Of a stretch of DNA of 64,000 bases, positions 57,459-64,000 are shown one piece after another. A program made the position numbers and the translations under genes. Source of the stretch: Brachynemurus nebulosus (taxonomy: Eukaryota; Arthropoda; Insecta; Neuroptera; Myrmeleontidae); the NCBI GenBank assembly GCA_035578155.1, contig JAPWDM010000005.1, forward strand, positions 17,978,877 through 18,042,876. Reading direction: 5' to 3'. The notes beneath the pieces were generated by a model, which saw nothing but the letters and a program-made list of their open reading frames with translations, was not told the DNA's origin and ran no database searches. Numbering within the stretch: the stretch's first letter is position 1; every line of letters begins with the position of its first letter.

Positions 57459-58589
57459 CCGGTCAATTTAAACATGGAAGGGTACAAAAATTAGGGGAGA
57501 GTTGAAAATTGGTATGAATGTTCGGAACACCATTATAAATAAGTGTTGAAAAGTCTTCATCGATCCTGTACGTGGAAAAAATTTTATTCAAGGTCAAAGG
57601 TATCAAAAATGGGTTTTTCGCGTTTTTCAGCAAAACATTAAGTTTTATCATAAAATTAGGTCAGACAAAAATTGTAGATCATATAATTATCTATAAAAAA
57701 TGTCTGAATACTTTTTTCCTAAGAGGCACGGTTTCTGAGATATAACTATTACAAAAGTTGTAATCTTCATAATATGCACACGTGTCCACGCCATCTGTGA
57801 GGTAGTGTATTTAGCGGGTTTTTTAAAGGGTTTTCCCGGTAGGCCTATTCCACGGTCTGTCGTGATCCTGTTTAATTGAAAACTATTGAATAATAAAAAA
57901 TTAGTATTGGGAATGATGAAAGCGGTATAGATTTAAAAAAAGTGTGGGAAATTATTCGTCAGATTCATAATCGTCTAATATTTCAGCTTCCTCTTCTTCT
58001 TGTTCTTCTCCTTCTGGTTCTTGTTCTTCTTCTTCTTCTTGTTCTTCTTGTTGGGTGAAAGTAAATTGTCTTAATAGCGATGCATCACATGTCTCCTCGT
58101 TGGTATCATACGAATCCTCTTCTGTTGGTAATTCAACATTAGCGCACGACTGGCCTTGACAACTGATACATGCAAGAGAATAAAACAATCCAACTTTTTT
58201 GCAGCCGCATTTGCACTACATCCCCTTTTTACAATTACAAAAAATTGTGTTGAAGTGTTTTTCCGGTGCAGGTGGGAGATTTTTATAATAGTTATGTCTC
58301 AGAAACGGTGGCTCTTAGGAAAAAAAGTATTAAGACATTTTTTATAGACAATTATATAATCTATAATTTTTGTCTGACCTAATTTTCTTATAAAATTTAC
58401 CATTTTGCTGAAAAACGCGAAAAACCTGTTTTTGACACCTTTGACCTTGAATAAAATTTTTTCCACGTATAAGATCGATGAGGACTTTTCAACACTTATT
58501 TGTAATGGTGTTCCGAACATTCGTACCAATTTTCAGCTCTCCCCTAATTTTTGTATCTTTACTACTATTTTTAGGGCTAAATTGATCGG
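57459..58589 (-). mobile_element. Long-TIR DNA element carrying a CXC exon (copy 2)
   Basis: Arms 57459-57757 and about 58275-58589 are inverted repeats of about 300 bp, roughly 85% identical. They share CCG(G/A)TCAATTTA ends, TACAAAAATTAGGGGAGAG, GTTCGGAACACCATTA and TTTCTGAGA(T/C)ATAACTATT. The arm sequence is unrelated to that at 1027-2048, but the layout is the same. The core of about 520 bp carries one cysteine-rich terminal exon on the minus strand. The target duplication is not resolved. No transposase. Confidence 0.8.
57952..58239 (-). pseudogene. C-terminal CXC (tesmin/TSO1-like) exon with acidic tail, frameshifted
   Basis: The minus-strand frame from 58215 to the stop at 57952 reads CKCGCKKVGLFYSLACISC, then QGQSCANVELP, then an acidic tail with runs of E (EEEEEQEPEGEEQEEEEAE) ending DDYESDE. 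Just upstream, in another frame, 58239-58216 reads CNCKKGCS. Together they fit the CXC pattern C-x-C-x3-C-x3-C-x-C-x6-Y/C-x3-C-x2-C-x4-C. One frameshift splits the domain, and one usual cysteine is Y. The family is thought to bind zinc and DNA. The exon lies entirely between the TIRs, as in the element at 1.0-2.0 kb, so it travels with the transposon. What it does there is unknown. Confidence 0.7.
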
Positions 58590-58690
58590 ATTATAATTTG
58601 TACTTGTTACATGTAGGTATATTTACAAAGTAAAAACTGATATAGTAGAATTAAATTTATAGCCACATATCACCCTCATATAATCATTAT

Positions 58691-58975
58691 CATAGACTTG
58701 TGGGAGGGCTGGGGTGTTATAAGAATGTTTGAGATTAAATACTTTTCCTTCTTATTAAATATAATAAGTATATCCAGCAAACAGTGGGAGCGCTGTGTAT
58801 AACAACCTTAACGTGATGTACACTATAATATTTCTTGTGGGAGAGTTGGGAACGTTAGAGAGACATTTGACACTATTCTACTGAGTTACATAATAAAATG
58901 TATAAAATCAATCAAACAGTGGAAAGGCTGTGTAACGTTAAAAACGTTATACACGGCGCTCCCATGACTTAAAAT
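58691..58975 (+). repeat. Two diverged 143-bp units with GTGGGAG blocks
   Basis: CTTGTGGGAGGGCTGGG (58693) and CTTGTGGGAGAGTTGGG (58836) start the units. Each later has AACAGTGG-A-GCTGTGTAAC-like sequence. The CAGTGGGAGCGCTGTGTATA block also pairs with TATACACGGCGCTCCCATG at 58950, so an inverted repeat is present as well. Confidence 0.65.
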
Positions 58976-60348
58976 ATTTTACGAGACGTTAGAAAAACAC
59001 TTAATTTATACTTAATTCTCTATATTTGAAATTACTCAAAACACTTCTATTTACCTATGGGGTGGCTGGGCTTACGTAAACGTAGAGCCACCCAATTTTT
59101 TTTACTGGCACACCTTAATGACACCTAAAATACACCTATTTTGTTATTTTTGCAGATTTTAAAATTTATATTTTTTTGTTTCGGAGACGGCTAACTTTAT
59201 GGAGGTTTAAACTCTCACTTTGGTTATTAAACCACATTTTGTTAAAGTTTTATTTTTAATAATTTCTTAAATGTTAATTAATTAGTTGTTAAAATAAAAT
59301 GAAAATTAATAGAAATAAATGCTAAAAATGCTTTATAATTTTTCTTTTTTAAATAATATTTCTTGACAAATAAAAATTCGTCAAGTGCGTATTTTTGACA
59401 CGCACTAAGTAATGTCACCTCATTTTGGCTCATTTTTTAAATACAGTGAGAATACAGCCCTCTTGCGTTTATTCAATATATGCATGTACAACTCTATAAT
59501 TATTTTCCCCCACTATAATCACACAACGAGATTAATATGTCATCCTTCGGTGACATAAAAATTACTGACTTTTATTGTATAGTTCAAATTAAATCATCAC
59601 ACACTGCAAAGAAATGCCAGTCATGGCTACTTTCCCGCCTAGTTAAATCAAATAGCATTAAAACTATTTTTTATTTTGATTGTAAATAAATGTAGGAATA
59701 TCATGTATTCAATTGTTTTTTTTTTTTCAAGTAGGTATATTTTGTCTCAACATGTAACGGTTTTCTCTCAGTATGAAGCAAAAGTAATTTCGAAAAAAAT
59801 AATAAAATATTAATTACAAATTCGGAAAATTTTTTACGGATACGAGTGCGTAAAAAAAAACGATTTTCTATGAAAAAATTAATTGTTGAATACGGAGATT
59901 AAAAATTAATTAAATTTCCAACCATCATACATTAACTTTTTTCCCGAAAAAATAAATTTGGTGACGTTACCAACAAAATTTAAATATTTTTGAGTTCGTT
60001 ATTGAAAATTGTTGGAATTTATGATAAGGTCTGATTCCTAGAAATTTTATATCATTAAAATATAGTATGTAATTGACATGTATGTGGAATTTAATTTTAA
60101 CAACAAATTTAGTCCAGTGTGTAATTTTTTATATTTACTTTGTGTAGATGTGTATAAAATTTCTCCTAAATTTATTTTGATAAATATAAATATTTAATAA
60201 AAGGAAGGGTTCAAAAACGAAATATATTGTAAGCTTAATAAAAAAGAGTAGGCGTATTAAATAAAAAAGAATGAACGCTTATCTCCAACTCTTTGTAAAA
60301 TAGATGTTGAATTCTAAATTGAAATTATTTACTTAAAGGACATGGCTA
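58976..60348. other. AT-rich non-coding stretch
   Basis: A small hairpin (GGGTGGCT...AGCCACCC around TTACGTAA) lies at 59060-59090. Nothing else is recognisable. Confidence 0.4.
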
Positions 60349-61399
60349 GAGCCGGTCCGCCCGAATAAACGTGACGCCTGTTCCAAAGTTGACTTGTGGG
60401 GCCTTGAAACAAATTGGGAATGGGAAAAGTTTATTGTATTGGCATAAAGTATATCTGAATATATAGAATATAATAATCCTATATTTCAAAAAAAAATTTT
60501 TAAACAAATCTCAAAATGGTGGCGTTGCATTTGCTGGAATTTGGAAACTTGGTTTTGCGCCGTGCAGCCTATGGATTTCAAATCTCAACTAAAATAAAAA
60601 AGTAAAATGTTTCTCGTTAAAATACATAAATACGCTTTGCATCACGAAAAGAAAACAAAAAAAAAAATTAAATATTCAGGACCATTGTAACAAAAAACTT
60701 TTTTGTTTCACAATTTTTTCTTTTGGAAATATTTGGTAAAAATTAATGTTTATAAAAAAAAAAAAATTAAAACGTCATTCAACAGCCAATAAGATAAAGA
60801 ATATTCTTGTGAAGTTTCATACAAATCGGTTAAAAATTCGTTGAGCTAGATTGCACCGCCCATGAAGAAGAAACATGTTTTGAGAAAATCGCGTTTAAAA
60901 TGGTTTATCTGCGCTAGGTAACAAGGTAACATTTTGACCGCTGCTCTCACATGTAGGTATACTATAGAAACTTCACTTATTCTTCGAATTCAGATATAAA
61001 AATTTCGAAGCATATTTTCTATAGATGTTAAGTAGAGAAAAAAATACATGAAAATATTTCATTTTACTTAGCTTTTCCCCCCTAAGCAGATTACTTATAT
61101 AATTTTTTTTTTTTAATTTTGTAAAAGATACTTTATTTAACGTAATTTTCCATTCATTACAAATAAAGCAAATTCAGAAAAAGTTCGTCTACAATATTTG
61201 CTTGAACAGGAATGCGTAGGTATAGGTACGTATTTATAAAATACTTGAAACAAACCATTAGCCAGTTTTCCAGGTGAATTTCTTTACACGTTTTATAGTA
61301 AATTCGTTGATAATATCGTCACAGGTCAGCGGCGCGGGGCCTTCGAAAGCGCGGGACCTTATGCGGCGCACCGTTTGCACCTACCTCTGGCCGGCCCTG
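60349..61399. mobile_element. Possible hAT-type element with GCCGG ends
   Basis: The right end, reversed, is CAGGGCCGGCCAGAGGTAGG, related to the MITE at 40259. The left end TAGAGCCGGTCCGCCC is a poorer match. Candidate duplications (GACATGGC / GGTATGGT) agree at only five of eight bases. No coding frame. Confidence 0.35.
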
Positions 61400-61690
61400 G
61401 GTATGGTACTTCTAATCTCAAGTATCTTTTTATTTTGCTTTTAGCAACTAATCAATAAGCGGGATGAGAGGAATATGGCCAAAAAGAGATTAAAAAACAT
61501 TAGTGATAGAGTATTCTTGATCTTATATTATTGTATACACTAGATTTTACCTAAAGAAACATTTTTTGGCGGGGTGTCAAAATCAACCAAAGTATAATCT
61601 CCAACTCTGTGTAATATATAATATAAAGAAAAGTTTCATCAATCTTTAAATTTTTGAGTTTCAAAATTGAAGGGGTGTTTCATGTTCTAA

Positions 61691-62145
61691 TAGTATATTG
61701 TGCAATAAGTGCGGGAAATTGTCGATTGCCCACGAAAGCGAAGTTGAGGCAATCGACAATCCCGCACGAGTTGCACATACTATTTTTTATTACGAATTTC
61801 ACATACTTTTTTCTATTATTATCACTATTTTTAACATTTTTATTACTTTTTAAAATAATTTTTTTAAGTGTTCGTCTTTTTTTCTGAATTAATTATCGTT
61901 TAAATTACTTTGTTGGTGGTTTCTATAGAAATAATTATGAAATATTTATTAAATGGAAAATTAAGAGGCGGCTTTGTGTGTTTTGATTAAATTTTGCGTG
62001 TTTTATTGTCAATTTGCGTGTGGAAAGTTACTTTCCACACGCAAAAAAGTATGCGGGAAGAGTACAGTGGGCGAACAGCTATTTTGCGAACAGAAATGTT
62101 TGCGCCAAATTAATACTTCTCCCGCATGAGTAATAAAAAATAATT
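61691..62145 (+). mobile_element. Hairpin-ended repeat family, copy 3
   Basis: The left-end inverted repeat spans 61691-61782 (arms share TTGTCGATTGCC and GTGCAATAAGTGCGGGA-type sequence). A perfect 13-bp hairpin GCGTGTGGAAAGT lies at 62016-62042. The right end is CTCCCGCATGAGTAATAAAA. It is close to 11403-11868 throughout. Confidence 0.85.
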
Positions 62146-62981
62146 TTTTAACACCAAAATACTAACTGATATTTTTTATGTGATCAGGGAGTTCGCTGTC
62201 TTGCACTGACAAATTTCAGATTACTTTTTTGAATTTTCGGATTCGCGACCTTTCCATGTTAGTTATTCAGTGTTAATGTTATTATTTTATTTTGTAACTA
62301 ATAATGCAAACAACACATGGCAGCATTAATTAAAAGTAGCCATGCGTATTGATTTATAATTTATCCAGTGCTAAAATACAAATGTGTACATTTCTATACA
62401 TATAGTTTGACAGGCCAAACAAAAGGTCTGATCTGTACAGTTACTAATTATATAACATAGTATGGCAGCGGTAAAGCGGGCCACATTTTGTTATTTTCAT
62501 GTTCAATGGTCAAATTAATTTCTCTTTTACCGTTCGTATGTATATACTAAATATATGTGAATCAGTATTACATAGCTGCAAATTTTAGTATTTGCAGGTA
62601 GGTATGTGATTCGTTATAATTCTTTGATACAAAAGAATTTTCTAGCTATACATGTATGCAGACGAAAATTTATTGTATACTTACACATATGCCAAATATT
62701 CGAATGAAAAGAACTCAAAAAGTCCGAAATATTTCAAAAAGTGTAATATAAGTTTGATTTTTATTGTAAAAGAAGTAAAAGAATTTTCTCCACTGCATTG
62801 AAAAATATTCAATCATAGATATATTTTATAGTTCAATAGGTATATGTAGAGACAACAACAAACATTAGCTATGTATCTAGTTTACTCATTGATGATCAGT
62901 TGTATCGCAGTCAAAAATCACATTTATGTTAAAATTTAAATATGTTACTTTTTGGAAGAAAAAGTAATAATGGATATGCTA
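62146..62981. other. AT-rich non-coding stretch
   Basis: Nothing recognisable. Confidence 0.4.
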
Positions 62982-63103
62982 CACTGAGAAAAAAATACGG
63001 TAATTTTTACGGAAATTTCTAGTAAAAAATTACGGAGCTCTCTGGTAATGCGGGCATAAGTGACAGGCAAAGGAGAAAGTACGATGAGTATAGTAAAAAT
63101 TAC
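62982..63103 (-). mobile_element. CACTG-ended element, one end only
   Basis: CACTGAGAAAAAAATACGGT through CTCTGGTAATGCGGGCATAA and AGTGACAGG to AGTATAGTAAAAATTAC is nearly identical to the right end of the element at 47313-48374, reversed. It stops where the next repeat begins. Confidence 0.8.
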
Positions 63104-63107
63104 ACTG

Positions 63108-63475
63108 CACTCTAAGAAAAAAATGTACCGTTTTACTACTATTATAGGAGGCAATTAAATGCCTTCTATAATGACAGTAACATTACAAACCGTAATGTAC
63201 GAAGGTGAAAAATACACCATCATGGTGTAATTATTACTCACTCATATGTGTAGTTTTACACATGTCGTACGTAAAATTACGGTCCAGGTGTGTAATAGAT
63301 TACGTTTTATTTGTGTATTAACTACACAACAAGATGTAATTTTACACATTCAGTTCGCAATAGTGCGCAGTTAAACGTAAAATTACATCATATTAATGTA
63401 TTTTTAAACCACGCCTGTACACCTGAAAATGTAATTTTACACACTTATATAGTAATGTTTACACCCAGAAAAGTG
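63108..63475. mobile_element. Palindrome-rich repeat with TGTAATTTTACA motifs
   Basis: Starts CACTCTAAGAAAAAAATGTA. TGTAATTTTACAC/GTAAAATTAC-type self-complementary words recur about ten times (63180-63455). The right end may be ACACCCAGAAAAGTG. Ends and duplication are unproven. Confidence 0.5.
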
Positions 63476-63483
63476 TAATATTA

Positions 63484-63545
63484 ATCCAACTGAATCACTC
63501 ATTCTGATTCAATTCAACTGAATCAGTATGAGTGATTCAATTGTG
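63484..63545. repeat. Hairpin of GATTCA/TGAATC words
   Basis: AACTGAATCACTCATTCTGA pairs with TCAGTATGAGTGATTCAATT around TTCAATTCAACTGAA. Further GATTCAACT words follow. It looks like another palindrome-array repeat starting here. Confidence 0.6.
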
Positions 63546-64000
63546 CTGAAAAGATTAAACTGATTCAACTTAATTGAAAATAACGAATCAAAAAAGATTA
63601 TTGATGGTTTTTTTTACATAAATATTTATAATAATATGACGTATAGAATAATTTGGAATTATATACAAAAAGATTCGAGATGTTAAATATTTTGCTTATT
63701 ATTTCTAAATTTCTATATAAGTGTGTCGTATGATAAAATAATAATTTTTTTGGTAAATTTTAAAATAAACACTCCAAAAAAGTAAGATTATAAAAGTTTT
63801 ATTATGAACGTTTACTTGCTTTCATGAACATAGGTAATCTTTATTTTGCAGTGTAACTGCCAATTAAACTGGTCAAAATTTTGAGATATGACTTTTTTTT
63901 ACAATGCTTACGTTTTGCAGACACAATTATTTAAGCAATATCTTATAAAAAATTTAATTGTAATTAGATTACAATGATAATATTAAAAACTTATGGATTA
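63546..64000. other. AT-rich non-coding end of the window
   Basis: Nothing recognisable. Confidence 0.4.

Noticed and set aside
1..64000. LTR retrotransposon, virus or endosymbiont DNA
   Set aside because: No long direct repeats with a primer site, no gag-pol or viral frames, and no dense bacterial-style genes were seen.

Overview
This window looks like non-coding, transposon-packed DNA from an arthropod nuclear genome, most likely an insect. It is strongly AT-rich. I found no recognisable host gene, rRNA, CRISPR array or bacterial-style operon. The diagnostic contents are a mariner DD34D-type transposase fragment, a Penelope-like retroelement with a GIY-YIG endonuclease, insect-type Helitrons (terminal hairpin plus CTAG end, internal GACTGACTGACTGACAG motif), many MITEs with target-site duplications (TSDs), and tRNA-like modules carried by repeats. 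I cannot place it to order. Most longer open frames are chance readings of AT-rich DNA.

Layout. 1-2.4 kb: a Helitron end split by a 1.0 kb element with about 310 bp terminal inverted repeats (TIRs) around a CXC (tesmin/TSO1-like) cysteine-rich exon. 3.7-6 kb: two TIR elements. 6.8-8.3 kb: an old insect repeat split by a hAT MITE. 8.8-10.2 kb: a microsatellite-bearing element and a piggyBac-like MITE. 11.4-13.9 kb: a hairpin-rich repeat (copy 1 of 3) and the Penelope-like element. 14.2-19.4 kb: foldbacks, a TA-flanked element, a PIF/Harbinger MITE nested in another TIR element, and an internally deleted mariner. 20.5-25.5 kb: tRNA-like modules and a 2.2 kb element with about 740 bp TIRs. 25.6-27.7 kb and 36-37.7 kb: two copies of one old repeat, each broken by different elements.

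30-41 kb: PIF-, pogo- and piggyBac-like MITEs, hAT MITEs nested inside them, and a three-deep nest at 38.6-40.9 kb. 42.6-46 kb: two copies of another old repeat, each broken by hAT-type insertions. 47-51 kb: a CACTG-ended element, a hAT MITE, a minimal Penelope-like element and a Helitron. 51.7-54.8 kb: a fourth tRNA-bearing repeat and a composite element holding a CAGA-type satellite and a second Helitron. 57.5-58.6 kb: a second long-TIR element with a CXC exon. 61.7-63.5 kb: the third hairpin-repeat copy and CACTG/palindrome-rich elements.

Two themes stand out. First, two unrelated-looking elements share one design: about 300 bp TIRs flanking little more than the last exon of a CXC-domain protein. 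Second, seven hAT-type MITEs with 8-bp TSDs (six perfect, one with a mismatch) are mostly filled with copies of a private short motif, usually self-complementary (AACCGGTT, AATACCGGTATT, AATCGATT and others). Nested insertions give empty-site comparisons inside the window, so several boundaries and TSDs can be fixed to the base.
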